From Arthrobacter hankyongi (lineage in GTDB: Bacteria; Actinomycetota; Actinomycetes; Actinomycetales; Micrococcaceae): DNA of 64,000 bases. Below, piece by piece: positions 54,496 to 62,764 of this stretch; the first letter of the stretch is position 1, and every line of letters begins with the position of its first letter. A program made the translations under genes and the position numbers. The DNA is taken from contig NZ_JAKLTQ010000003.1 in the NCBI RefSeq assembly GCF_022012395.1, positions 62,001-126,000 on the forward strand, written 5' to 3'. The notes below the pieces were generated by a model. It saw only the letters and a program-made list of their open reading frames with translations. It made no database searches and was not told the origin of the DNA.

Positions 54496-55437
54496 TTAGA
54501 ACTTGATCTTGATGACACGGCTCATCCACACGGAGCCTGCGACCAGCAGCAGTCCGCCGAAGCCCACCATCACCCAACCGAGGAGGCTTTGGGTCAAGGT
54601 TCCGACGTAGCCGGGATTGATGACGCTGATGGCGAGTGCGACGCAGATCGGCAGCGCCACCAAGACATAGGCGGAGATTTTGCCTTCCGCACTCAGTGCC
54701 CGGATTTGTCCCCTGATCTGGCTTCGTTCCCGGATGGTTTCGCCAACTTGGTCCAGCACCTCTGCCAGGTCTCCGCCGACCTCGCGGTTGATGTCTACCG
54801 CCTGGCCGATCCAGCCGAAATCCTCGCTGCGCATGCGGCCCGCAGATTCCATAATTGCTGCGGTAAAGTCACGGCCAAGCCTGGACTCATTGACGATCCG
54901 ACTCAGTTCCTCGGACATCGGTGCCTCGGATTCCTGCGCGGCAGCGTCGAAGGAACTGAGGATGCTGTGGCCGGCACGCAGGCCACCGGTGAGCATCAGC
55001 AGGGTGTCCAGAAGCTGCGCATCAAACTTTGCCCGCCGCTTGTCCGCGAGTATTCCGAGCGCCAGTTTGGCCAGCAGCGGTGCCAGTACGGCCAGCAGGA
55101 TGCCGGCGAACGCATGCACCAGCAGCCCGCCGGCGAGACCGAGCACCAAACTTCCGGCCAGGACCAGGACGGTGAAGTCTGCGGGTGCGAGACGTACACC
55201 GGCGTTGTACAGGACGTTTCGATTGAACCATCCGCCCGAGTGTCCCATCATGCCGTCCACGGTGCTGACAGTGGTGTCCGCGAAACGCGAAAGGGCTGAA
55301 CCTTTCTTGAATCCATCCGGCCGACGCCTTGACAGCGGAACGTCGGCGGTTCGTGGCCTCAGCACCACCGCGAACAACAACACGATCGCCATGACGACCA
55401 TCAGGATGGCAGCCGCGAAGATCCACGGGGCCATCAT
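54496..55437 (-). CDS. tadB: Tad pilus inner-membrane platform protein (TadB-like)
   Basis: A 313-aa T2SSF-family protein. It has an N-terminal helix (APWIFAAAILMVVMAIVLLF) and two central helices (LVLGLAGGLLVHAFAG). The platform domain follows (DAQLLDTLLMLTGGLRAGHSILSSFDAAA in parts; AVDINREVGGDLAEVLDQVGETI), with C-terminal helices. The start is ambiguous: GTG 55443, ATG 55437 and ATG 55434 all lie near AGGGAGG. The TGA of tadA overlaps this start, so the two are coupled. Confidence 0.86.
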   Translation of the reverse strand: MMAPWIFAAAILMVVMAIVLLFAVVLRPRTADVPLSRRRPDGFKKGSALSRFADTTVSTVDGMMGHSGGWFNRNVLYNAGVRLAPADFTVLVLAGSLVLGLAGGLLVHAFAGILLAVLAPLLAKLALGILADKRRAKFDAQLLDTLLMLTGGLRAGHSILSSFDAAAQESEAPMSEELSRIVNESRLGRDFTAAIMESAGRMRSEDFGWIGQAVDINREVGGDLAEVLDQVGETIRERSQIRGQIRALSAEGKISAYVLVALPICVALAISVINPGYVGTLTQSLLGWVMVGFGGLLLVAGSVWMSRVIKIKF

Positions 55438-56924
55438 CACCACCTCCCTGCCGGTGCCGTACCGGCGAAGACCGCGGGCGAGACAGTGATGCCCAGATCC
55501 GCGAAGCGGTCGATAAACCGCGGCCTGACACCAGTGGCGACGGGCCGGCCCAGGAACCTGCCATGCTGGTCTACACCGGCGGAATAGTCGAAGACAAACG
55601 CATCCTGGAGCGTCACAACGTCTCCTTCCATGCCCTGGACCTCGGTCACATGGGTGACTCTGCGGGTGCCGTCCCGCAGGCGGGTCAGCTGGACGATCAC
55701 GTCCACGGCGGAGGAGAGCTGCTCGCGGATGGCCCGCAGCGGCAGGTCCATGCCGGCCATCAGCACCAAAGTCTCCAAACGGGCCACCGCATCCCGCGGT
55801 GAGTTGGCGTGCACCGTCGAGAGGGAGCCGTCATGGCCGGTGTTCATGGCCTGGAGCATGTCCAGGGATTCTCCGCCGCGGACCTCGCCGACCACAATCC
55901 GGTCCGGCCGCATGCGCAGCGAGTTGCGTACCAGTTCGCGAATGGCAATGGCACCCTTGCCCTCGATGTTCGGTGGGCGGCTTTCCAAACGCACCACATG
56001 CCGCTGCTGCAGCTGCAGTTCCACGGCGTCCTCGATGGTGACAATCCGGTCCTCTTCGGGAATGAAGGAGGAAAGCACGTTCAGCAGCGTTGTCTTGCCG
56101 GTACCGGTACCACCGGAAACGATCACGTTCAGCCGGGCACGGACGCAGGCGCTGAGCAGCTCGGCCATTTCCGGAGTCAAGGACCCGAACTCGATCAGGT
56201 TCTGAACGGTCAGCGGGACCTTGCTGAACTTCCGAATGGTCAGCGCCGGGCCATCGACAGCCAGCGGCGGGATGATGGCGTTGACACGTGAGCCATCGGC
56301 CAACCGCGCGTCTACCAGCGGGGAGGATTCGTCGATCCTTCGACCGACCCGGGTGACGATGCGCTCGATCACCTTGCGCAGATGTTCCTCGGAACTGAAC
56401 CTGTAGTCGGTCGACTGCAACCGCCCCTGGCGTTCGATATAGATCCGGTCGTGCCGGTTGACCATGATTTCGGTGACAGCGGGGTCATCCAGCAGGCGCT
56501 GCAGCGGCCCGTATCCCAGGACCTCGTCGGCCACCTCGCGGATGAGCCGCCGGCGTTCCTGCGGGCTCAGCGGCACCTGTTCGGCGTCGATGACCGATGA
56601 GAGCTCCTCCCGCGCGAGGACACGCAGCTCCCCCTCGCCTATGGAGGAATCGCTGATCCGGCCACCGAGCCGCTCGAAGAGCGCCTGCCCGGCACGCTGC
56701 TTGAGCCCTGCCAGTGCGTCTGTCGCCGGGTCGGCAGGCGCGCTGGTCGGCAGCGTTGGTGAATCCGGTTCCGGTGATGCCAGCGTCGACGACGCAGGCC
56801 GCGTCATTGCTCCCGGGAGTGCCTCCGGCACAGAATCCTGTACCGGCGCAGCGGTCAGTTCATCGGCTTCGGCCAGCCTGGTTTCACGTGCCCGGATGGC
56901 ACCGAGTCGGTCTGAGAGTTTCAT
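55437..56924 (-). CDS. tadA: Tad/Flp pilus assembly ATPase (TadA/CpaF)
   Basis: A 495-aa secretion ATPase powering pilin export and assembly. After a ~70-residue low-complexity N-terminus comes the CpaF domain: LLDDPAVTEIMVNRHDRIYIERQG, Walker A SGGTGTGKTTLLN (near residue 275), the Asp box/Walker B region RPDRIVVGEVRGGE, and the His box NTGHDGSLSTVHANSP. Start and stop overlap its neighbours by ATGA. Gram-positive Tad loci need no secretin, and none is present. Confidence 0.93.
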   Translation of the reverse strand: MKLSDRLGAIRARETRLAEADELTAAPVQDSVPEALPGAMTRPASSTLASPEPDSPTLPTSAPADPATDALAGLKQRAGQALFERLGGRISDSSIGEGELRVLAREELSSVIDAEQVPLSPQERRRLIREVADEVLGYGPLQRLLDDPAVTEIMVNRHDRIYIERQGRLQSTDYRFSSEEHLRKVIERIVTRVGRRIDESSPLVDARLADGSRVNAIIPPLAVDGPALTIRKFSKVPLTVQNLIEFGSLTPEMAELLSACVRARLNVIVSGGTGTGKTTLLNVLSSFIPEEDRIVTIEDAVELQLQQRHVVRLESRPPNIEGKGAIAIRELVRNSLRMRPDRIVVGEVRGGESLDMLQAMNTGHDGSLSTVHANSPRDAVARLETLVLMAGMDLPLRAIREQLSSAVDVIVQLTRLRDGTRRVTHVTEVQGMEGDVVTLQDAFVFDYSAGVDQHGRFLGRPVATGVRPRFIDRFADLGITVSPAVFAGTAPAGRW

Positions 56925-58120
56925 GAAACGACCACCCTTCGGTGAAGTTGCTTCTGGGCTTCGGCAACCTTGGCCGGATCGAAGCGCTGGACGAGCCTGC
57001 GCAGTCCCTTGGTGGCCGAGTCGCGGGTGTTGTCCTGCAGCAGCGGCACGCCGCGGTTGGTGGAGAACGGTACGGTGCGCGAGCGGGGAACGACCACATC
57101 TACCGGTACCCCGATAGTGGCCTCGATGTCCTGGACGCTCAGCCCGGACTTGCGGTCCGCGAAGTTCAAGACCACATGGCGGCCATCAGGCATCAGTCCC
57201 AGCTCCTGCAGGACACCGAATCCGGTGCGCAGGCCCCGGATACTCGGGACGTCCATGCCGCACACCCACACGCCGTCGGTAGCCTGCTCGAGCGTTGCGA
57301 GGCAGTGCTCGCCCAAACCCGGGGCGGTATCTACCACGATGTACTTGAATTCCAAGGCCAGCTGCCGGATGAGCCTGCTGACATGCTCCGGAGTGATGAG
57401 GTCCGCATCGCCAGGCAGCCGGGGCGCGCAGAGGGCGTAAATTCCGGAGGAGTGTGCGGTGAGGAAGGTCTTGAGGACCATCGCGTCCCGGGCTGCCGAG
57501 CCTTGGACTGCATCGGTGATGGTTCGTTCCGGTTCCAGCAGCAACCCTGAACCGACGTCTCCGAACTGCAGGTCCAGGTCCACAATCACCACACGTTGCG
57601 GGGCGACCTTGCCCAGCCCGATGGCCAGGTTGGTGGCCACGGTGGTCTTGCCCACTCCACCCTTCGGAGACATGACAGCGATGACCCGTGCCGGGGCATC
57701 CATCGGTTCGCTGGCCATGGACAGCCCACGGCGCCTGCTGGCCGCAGCCAAACAGGCTCGCTCCAGCAGTTGACGCAGCTCGGCGTCGTCGGCAGCCGGC
57801 GCCAGGACGTCCCGGACGCCGGCCTGCATCGCTGCCAGCGCCAGTTCGTGGCTGGAATCGGCCACCAGGACCAAGCTGATTTCCGGATGCTTGAGGTCAA
57901 GCGTGCGGGCCAATTCCAGCGCCTGGGGCAGGTCCAGTCCCGGTCCCAGAAACAGGACCTCGGGCCCCTGCGAGCTGTCACGAGGGACAATGGCCTCCGT
58001 GCCGCCGCGCATGACTTCGGGCGGCAGGACCTGCAGGGTGCCGGCGAGGCTGCCGGACATGGCTTGGCGCAGACGCCCCTCGAAGTCGGGGGCCGCTGTG
58101 ATCAGGATGAAGCGGCTCAT
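56921..58120 (-). CDS. CpaE/TadZ-like ParA-family ATPase
   Basis: A 399-aa protein with an N-terminal atypical receiver-like domain (about 1-125: LDLKHPEISLVLVADSSHEL, AMQAGVRDVLAPAADDAEL). A MinD/ParA-type ATPase domain follows, with the deviant Walker A MSPKGGVGKTTVATNLAIGL and VIVDLDLQFGDVGSGLLL. TadZ/CpaE proteins localise the pilus machine to the pole or membrane. It is overlapped by CpaB upstream and TadA downstream, consistent with one operon. Confidence 0.88.
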   Translation of the reverse strand: MSRFILITAAPDFEGRLRQAMSGSLAGTLQVLPPEVMRGGTEAIVPRDSSQGPEVLFLGPGLDLPQALELARTLDLKHPEISLVLVADSSHELALAAMQAGVRDVLAPAADDAELRQLLERACLAAASRRRGLSMASEPMDAPARVIAVMSPKGGVGKTTVATNLAIGLGKVAPQRVVIVDLDLQFGDVGSGLLLEPERTITDAVQGSAARDAMVLKTFLTAHSSGIYALCAPRLPGDADLITPEHVSRLIRQLALEFKYIVVDTAPGLGEHCLATLEQATDGVWVCGMDVPSIRGLRTGFGVLQELGLMPDGRHVVLNFADRKSGLSVQDIEATIGVPVDVVVPRSRTVPFSTNRGVPLLQDNTRDSATKGLRRLVQRFDPAKVAEAQKQLHRRVVVS

Positions 58121-58884
58121 CAGAACACCTCCGCCAGGGTGCTGACCGGAGGATTGCTGTTGGTGGCCGATTCCGGATCCTTGGACAGCCAGATCTTGCC
58201 GAATTCCGCTGCGAAGACCAATTTGGAAGCTTCGGCATCAGTGACCGCCAAGGTAACGAAGGCGGAACCGGACGGCATCGGCACGCTCTGCTGCTCTGAG
58301 TTCTTCGCACCGGAGTCGCTGGGCGCCTGCTGCACCGAGGTGACCAGGACCTTGCGGAACTTCAGGTCGGTGAATTCCTTGAAGCCGCGCATTTCCGGCT
58401 GCAGAGCGTTCGCCGGAACCTCCTTCTCAGTCTCCACCGAGATGAAGACGCCGACGGTGTCTCCCGCGGCCAGCCGTCCGCCGACCAGCCGCTCGGGCTC
58501 CAGCAGGAGAGTGATCTCCTGCTTGCCTTCCGGTGCGGCGACCGTCCCCGGTACCGTCACTTCGTTCGGAGAGACCAGCCGGGAGGCCAGCACCTGTTCG
58601 CCGGGCTGGAGCTCGACGGAGGTAACCTTGCCCTTCTGGTCGGACAATTTGGACACCGCTCCGGCCGGCACGGCGGCCGAAGGGACGGATTCGAGCTTCA
58701 CGGCCGAGCCGAGTTTGTCGACCGGCGTGCCGGCAGCGATTCGGTCCTGGACTATCAGTACATCGACGGGTTGCATTCCTGCTGCTGCCCGGCGGTCGGC
58801 GTTCTGCACGTAGACCACGAGCAGAACCGTTCCGATAATCGCCAGCAGCGCCGCTGCTATGCCCCCCAGCAGGCGAGTTTTCAC
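58120..58884 (-). CDS. cpaB: Flp pilus assembly protein CpaB/RcpC-like (SAF domain)
   Basis: A 254-aa exported/membrane-anchored protein. It has an N-terminal anchor (residues ~5-27, LLGGIAAALLAIIGTVLLVV), then a SAF-type domain (VLIVQDRIAAGTPVDKLG, VELQPGEQVLASRLVSP) and an RcpC-like region (LLLEPERLVGGRLAAGDTVGVFIS). In Gram-negatives RcpC works with the secretin; in Gram-positives its role is less clear. It lies 24 bases after the TadG-like gene. Confidence 0.82.
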   Translation of the reverse strand: MKTRLLGGIAAALLAIIGTVLLVVYVQNADRRAAAGMQPVDVLIVQDRIAAGTPVDKLGSAVKLESVPSAAVPAGAVSKLSDQKGKVTSVELQPGEQVLASRLVSPNEVTVPGTVAAPEGKQEITLLLEPERLVGGRLAAGDTVGVFISVETEKEVPANALQPEMRGFKEFTDLKFRKVLVTSVQQAPSDSGAKNSEQQSVPMPSGSAFVTLAVTDAEASKLVFAAEFGKIWLSKDPESATNSNPPVSTLAEVF

Positions 58885-58908
58885 GTCAGATTCCCCAATC
58901 TGTCTTTT

Positions 58909-59877
58909 TTATTCGGTCAGGCGGACGATCGTCGCGCCCAGATCCGGTCCGCCGCCGCCGAAATCGCCGTCGGACGTGGATTCATCGATATAGCGTCCAA
59001 TGAATCCTTGACAGCTGCCGGTACAACTGCCGTTGTTGTAGTTCCGGCCACCGGTGAAACGCCAGCCGTTGATCTCGAACGTTACGTAGCCCGAGACGTG
59101 GTATTCGACGTTCCCGCCGGTGCCGCGGCCGTTGTCGTAGATCGGCAGCACGATGTAGACCTGTTTGCCGGCCTGGAGATCCGCCTTCCACTGGGCAATG
59201 ACCGCGTCGCAGCCGCCCGGAAAAGCGACGCCGGTGTCGCCGCCGGCCCAGTTTCCGATACTCATGTTCAGGGACTTGCACTGGCCGCTCTGCTGGTCCA
59301 GCCAGCCGAAGGCCCCCGGAAAGTTCTGGCCGGACGGATTATGGTTGTCGCAGCCCGCGCTGCCATGGAAATCCAGCACCTGCCACGTCCCGTTGATGAT
59401 CGACTCTTCGAATTCACAGCGTTTGAAGATGATCGGGAACACCGCCGGCCCGCTGCCGATGCCTTCCCAGACCGCGGTGGCGGAGGCCTCGATGTCCACG
59501 GAATTCACGCCAAAGATACGTGCGAAGTATGTAGAGAACGTATCCGAACCGCCGGCGTCCCGGGCATTGGTCACCACACGCACCGTTTTGGCAGCCGGAA
59601 AGGTGATTGACCGTACCCCGCTGACGTTATCCCGGGCATTGCCGTTACTCAGTGCTTGGGCCGTGCCAAAGGTGTCTCCGCAACTTCCGTTGGCACAGTC
59701 CTCGGCGATGGCCAGGGCCGCAGCATCGGCCCCGTTCTGCAACTGCGCCTTTTCCCAATACATGGCACCGACGTCCACGGCGAGAGCCGCGAAGCCCAGT
59801 AACACGGTCATCAGCAGGGCGACCAGGATAGCGGAGGAACCGCGCTCGGTGTCCTCGGACTGCTTTAGCCGCCGCAT
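58909..59877 (-). CDS. TadG-like pilus-associated exported protein
   Basis: A 322-aa protein with the TadE/TadG-type N-terminus ERGSSAILVALLMTVLLGFAALAVDVGAMYWEKAQLQNGADAAALA (in parts): one membrane helix followed by the DAAALA motif. The extracytoplasmic part has about ten Cys, many in CxxxxC-like pairs (DCANGSCG, GSCTGSCQG), and a Gly/Asn/Asp-rich region. That points to a disulfide-stabilised surface domain. No metal or enzymatic motif is recognised. It overlaps tadE by 13 bases. Confidence 0.8.
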   Translation of the reverse strand: MRRLKQSEDTERGSSAILVALLMTVLLGFAALAVDVGAMYWEKAQLQNGADAAALAIAEDCANGSCGDTFGTAQALSNGNARDNVSGVRSITFPAAKTVRVVTNARDAGGSDTFSTYFARIFGVNSVDIEASATAVWEGIGSGPAVFPIIFKRCEFEESIINGTWQVLDFHGSAGCDNHNPSGQNFPGAFGWLDQQSGQCKSLNMSIGNWAGGDTGVAFPGGCDAVIAQWKADLQAGKQVYIVLPIYDNGRGTGGNVEYHVSGYVTFEINGWRFTGGRNYNNGSCTGSCQGFIGRYIDESTSDGDFGGGGPDLGATIVRLTE

Positions 59878-60239
59878 CGCATAGCCCCCTGGCTCTGCAA
59901 GTCGAACGGGCCGATGAAACCTGTCAGGGCGGTCAGGCTGTAGCTGACAGTCACCGTCACCTGGCTACCTTCCGTACAGGTGCTGGGCATCGTGATGTTA
60001 CCGCTGCCCAGCACTGGGTTTAGGCCGGGAGCTGCCGTGATGGCTGCGGCCGTAGCCTGCCCCGAATCCTGGGTCAGGGCCATCACCCGGGCGCCCTCTC
60101 GAGCCGCTTGGGCGAGTGAGATTTCGGTGAAAAACGCCCGGCCGAACTCCGCGATGCCGATCACAACCAGGAGGAGGATGGGCAGCACGAGTGCGAACTC
60201 GACCGCCGCAGCGCCGTGCTCCCGCCGAAGAGCTTTCAT
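59865..60239 (-). CDS. tadE: TadE-like minor pilin/pseudopilin
   Basis: A 124-aa protein with the TadE motif HGAAAVEFALVLPILLLVVIGIAEFGRAF (in parts) near the N-terminus, where prepilin peptidase would cut after Gly, then an exported domain with a Cys pair. GAAAGCTC and GGGGGA lie upstream of the ATG at 60239. It follows flp by 89 bases. Confidence 0.88.
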   Translation of the reverse strand: MKALRREHGAAAVEFALVLPILLLVVIGIAEFGRAFFTEISLAQAAREGARVMALTQDSGQATAAAITAAPGLNPVLGSGNITMPSTCTEGSQVTVTVSYSLTALTGFIGPFDLQSQGAMRCGG

Positions 60240-60328
60240 TGTTCCCCCAAGGAATTGAAGACGCGAGTGGCGGTCCCAGCAGATGGAACCGCCACTCGGC
60301 TGCCTATCGGTGTGCTTCGGGTCGAGGA

Positions 60329-60529
60329 CTAGCCGCCCAGAGTGTCGAGCACGTCACCAAAAAGGACATCCAGCTGGCCGCCGATGAGGAAGACGGTTCC
60401 CATGACCAGAACGGCGATGCCGGCGACCATGATGCCGTACTCGACCGCGGTGGCGCCCTTCTCCTCGCCCTTCAGGCGGTCGGTGGCGGTGGCGAAGAAG
60501 GACTGGACGGTGGCGTAGAAAGCGAGCAT
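60329..60529 (-). CDS. flp: Flp-type type IVb pilin
   Basis: A 66-aa prepilin: MLAFYATVQSFFATATDRLK, then the cleavage site GEEKG/ATAVEYGIMVAGIAVLV with the conserved Glu at +5 and Tyr at +6, then a short tail ending DVLDTLGG. I use ATG 60529 with TTAGGGGTATACAA upstream; the longer open frame is leader. It is the major subunit of the Tad/Flp pilus and is probably the most highly expressed gene of the locus. Confidence 0.93.
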   Translation of the reverse strand: MLAFYATVQSFFATATDRLKGEEKGATAVEYGIMVAGIAVLVMGTVFLIGGQLDVLFGDVLDTLGG

Positions 60530-60623
60530 TTGTATACCCCTAACAAATGTGTGAGTGAAAGAGAGACCTCCCGGACCGTGTGTCCGGGACCCCAACTTGG
60601 TCCCTGTGGACCTCGTTGAGATC

Positions 60624-60652
60624 AAACTATTCACTGGCCGCCGGCCGCTCAA
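60624..60652 (-). promoter_or_regulatory. Predicted flp/tad operon promoter
   Basis: On the minus strand TTGAGC (60652-60647) and TAGTTT (60629-60624) are spaced by 17 bases. The leader to flp is about 88 nt. Confidence 0.6.
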
Positions 60653-60842
60653 TACTTCCGACTACTCGATTGCTACTCAGGGATTACCGGTTGTTCTACG
60701 GGTCGTACCACTGAGTACTACTGGTTAAGCGCTAAATGGACACGGTGGATACGTGCCGAAGCCACGGAACGACACGTGGAGGCTGCCTCGGACCCGCGTA
60801 AATCCGAGGAATAGCCTCGTGGCTGGGTACCACCAGTAGTAC
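60653..60842. other. Structured gap between prepilin peptidase and flp promoter
   Basis: AGTACTACTGGT (60714-60725) and its exact complement (60832-60843) form a 12-bp inverted repeat 106 bases apart. Inside is a CCTCGGA/TCCGAGG hairpin (60786-60792, 60803-60809) extended by AGGCT/AGCCT arms. CTACTC is repeated around 60663-60679. It probably contains the terminator of the fla/peptidase transcript and may hold regulator sites for flp. Confidence 0.45.
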
Positions 60843-61475
60843 TTATGAGTAAGGCAGCGCCGGAGCCAGCAGCGAGGCCAGGATCATGGCCGGCCCAAAG
60901 GGGATTTCCGAGTTGCGGGTGGCACGGCGGGCCAGCAAAAGTGTGACGCCCGCCACTGCGCTGAGCAGGAATGCGGCCATGAGCACGAACAGCCAGCTGC
61001 TGAAACCGAGGTAGCCGGCGTAGAGGCCGACGACGGCGGCCAGTTTGACGTCGCCCATGCCGATCCCACCGGGCCTGATCAGCGCCAGCGCCAGGTAGAC
61101 GGCGAACAGTCCGGCCCCGCCCAGGATCCCGCCGAGCAGCCGGTCCCAGTCACCCGTGATCAGGCACGCGGCGGCCAGCAGCAGCAGGGCACCGAGCAGG
61201 AACGGTGCCACCAGCCGGTTGGGCAGCAGCTTGTGCCGGGCGTCGATGGCGGCCAGCAGCACGCCCAGGACCGCGAGCAGCAGGAACGCCGGTATGGCCC
61301 AGCTCGGACCGGCAACCCAGGCCAGCAGGCCGCCGGCGGCACCGGTGAGCGCCGCCGTCGTGATCCGCCAGCCGGGCGGCAGGGCGGTGCGCTCCTCGCG
61401 CTGGGCGAGCGGAAAGACGTACCAGCCGGCGATCAGGCCGGCCAGCGTGCAGGAGGCGAACAGGGGGATGAACAT
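60843..61475 (-). CDS. Type IV prepilin peptidase (A24 family)
   Basis: A 210-aa membrane aspartic protease that processes the Flp and TadE prepilins. The catalytic aspartates are in AIDARHKLLPNRL (near residue 78) and GIGMGDVKLA (near residue 138). About six membrane helices. The N-terminal cytoplasmic cysteine methylase domain is absent, as in TadV-type enzymes. It lies only 18 bases after fliW on the same strand, so it may be cotranscribed with flagellar genes rather than with flp. Confidence 0.9.
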   Translation of the reverse strand: MFIPLFASCTLAGLIAGWYVFPLAQREERTALPPGWRITTAALTGAAGGLLAWVAGPSWAIPAFLLLAVLGVLLAAIDARHKLLPNRLVAPFLLGALLLLAAACLITGDWDRLLGGILGGAGLFAVYLALALIRPGGIGMGDVKLAAVVGLYAGYLGFSSWLFVLMAAFLLSAVAGVTLLLARRATRNSEIPFGPAMILASLLAPALPYS

Positions 61476-61493
61476 GCCGGCCGGATCCGCCTG

Positions 61494-61877
61494 CTACCCG
61501 GCCAGCGGGGCGAGGTCGGCCCGCAGCGGCCAGTCCTGGCCCTCGAGGATCACCTGCGCGGACGCGCCGGTGGCGGTGTTGACCACGACCGGTGCCATCA
61601 GGTTGACCGTGGTACCGGCCTGGCCGGGGTTGGCCACCACCAGCACCATGGCTTCCTCGGGCCCGCGCAGGCCCAGCACGGCCACGTCCTCGTCCGAGAT
61701 CACCGGCTGGTAGTGCGGCAGGTAGACCGAGGCGTCCAGCACGAACAGCCGCCGGCCCGCGTCCGCGGCGGCTTCCAAGGCGAACAGGCCTGCCGCGCCG
61801 TCCAGCGGCCGCAGCACGAAGTCCACCAGCGGAGCCAGACCCGGGGGAGGAGCCACGAAGGTCAGCGCGACGCTCAC
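61494..61877 (-). CDS. fliW: Flagellar assembly factor FliW
   Basis: A 127-aa FliW protein: LTFVAPPPGLAPLVDFVL and ISDEDVAVLGLRGPEEAMVLVVANPGQAGTTVNLMAPVVVNTATGASAQVIL (in parts). FliW binds flagellin and antagonises CsrA. The start overlaps the flgL stop (ATGA). No csrA gene follows; the next gene is the prepilin peptidase. Confidence 0.9.
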   Translation of the reverse strand: MSVALTFVAPPPGLAPLVDFVLRPLDGAAGLFALEAAADAGRRLFVLDASVYLPHYQPVISDEDVAVLGLRGPEEAMVLVVANPGQAGTTVNLMAPVVVNTATGASAQVILEGQDWPLRADLAPLAG

Positions 61878-62761
61878 CGCAGGAAGTCCATCAGAGTCGG
61901 CTGCAGCACCCGGGCGGTGACGGCCAGGGCGGACTGGTAGGAGACCTCCTGCAGCTTCAGATCCAGGATGACCTTGGAAAGGTCCACGTCCTCCACGCCC
62001 GAGCGCTGGGCTTCGAGCGCAATTTTCTGGTCCAGATTGGCCTCCTCGGCTTGCTGCAGCAGCGCGTGCCGGACGCCGACGCCGGCGTGCGCACTGATGA
62101 TGGCATCCAGCCGCTGGTCGATGGCGGCGAGGTTGGTACCGACATTGGCGGCGGGATCGCGCAGGTCGGCGGCGATCTTGTCCAGCAGGGCAAAGACCGA
62201 ATCACCGTCCGCAGCCGTACCGAACACCTCGGCCCCGTCCGCGTCCACCCGGACGGTGGAGTTCGGGCCGATCCGGCGGTCCACCGCCGTCCCGTTGCCG
62301 TTGAACGTGCCGTCTGGCTGGAAGGCAGCACCGGCGTCGGAGGTGCCGGCGAACACGGTCCGGCCCAGGTAGGTGGTGTTCGCCTGGGCGGCCAGATCCT
62401 TCTTCAGCCCTTCGATTTCGACGGCGATCGCCTCCTTGGCCGTGGCGTTGAGGCTGCCGTTGGCCCCGCGCGCGGCCAGATCGCGCACCCGCTGCATCAG
62501 GTCGGTGGCGGTAGCCAGTGCGCCGTCCAAGGTGGTGAGCCAGCCGGTGCCGTTGTCGATATTGCGCCCGTACTGGTCGGCGGCGCGCTGCTCGGCGCGG
62601 ATGCGCAGCGCATCGGCGGCTGCCGCCGGATCGTCGGAAGGTTTGGTGATCGCCTTCTGCGTGGAAGCCTGGTCCTGCAGCTTGGCCAGTTTGGCCATGC
62701 CGGACTGCAGGTTCCGCTGCGCCGACTGGGCCAGGGTCTGGTTGGTGACGCGGGAAATCAT
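61874..62761 (-). CDS. flgL: Flagellar hook-associated protein 3 (FlgL)
   Basis: A 295-aa hook-filament junction protein. The flagellin-like N-terminus reads MISRVTNQTLAQSAQRNLQSGMAKLAKLQDQASTQKAITKPSDDP (in parts). The C-terminal coiled coil includes VEDVDLSKVILDLKLQEVSYQSALAVTARVLQPTLMDFL, described in parts. The gap to flgK is only three bases. It shows that the organism encodes flagella. Confidence 0.94.
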   Translation of the reverse strand: MISRVTNQTLAQSAQRNLQSGMAKLAKLQDQASTQKAITKPSDDPAAAADALRIRAEQRAADQYGRNIDNGTGWLTTLDGALATATDLMQRVRDLAARGANGSLNATAKEAIAVEIEGLKKDLAAQANTTYLGRTVFAGTSDAGAAFQPDGTFNGNGTAVDRRIGPNSTVRVDADGAEVFGTAADGDSVFALLDKIAADLRDPAANVGTNLAAIDQRLDAIISAHAGVGVRHALLQQAEEANLDQKIALEAQRSGVEDVDLSKVILDLKLQEVSYQSALAVTARVLQPTLMDFLR

Positions 62762-62764
62762 GGA

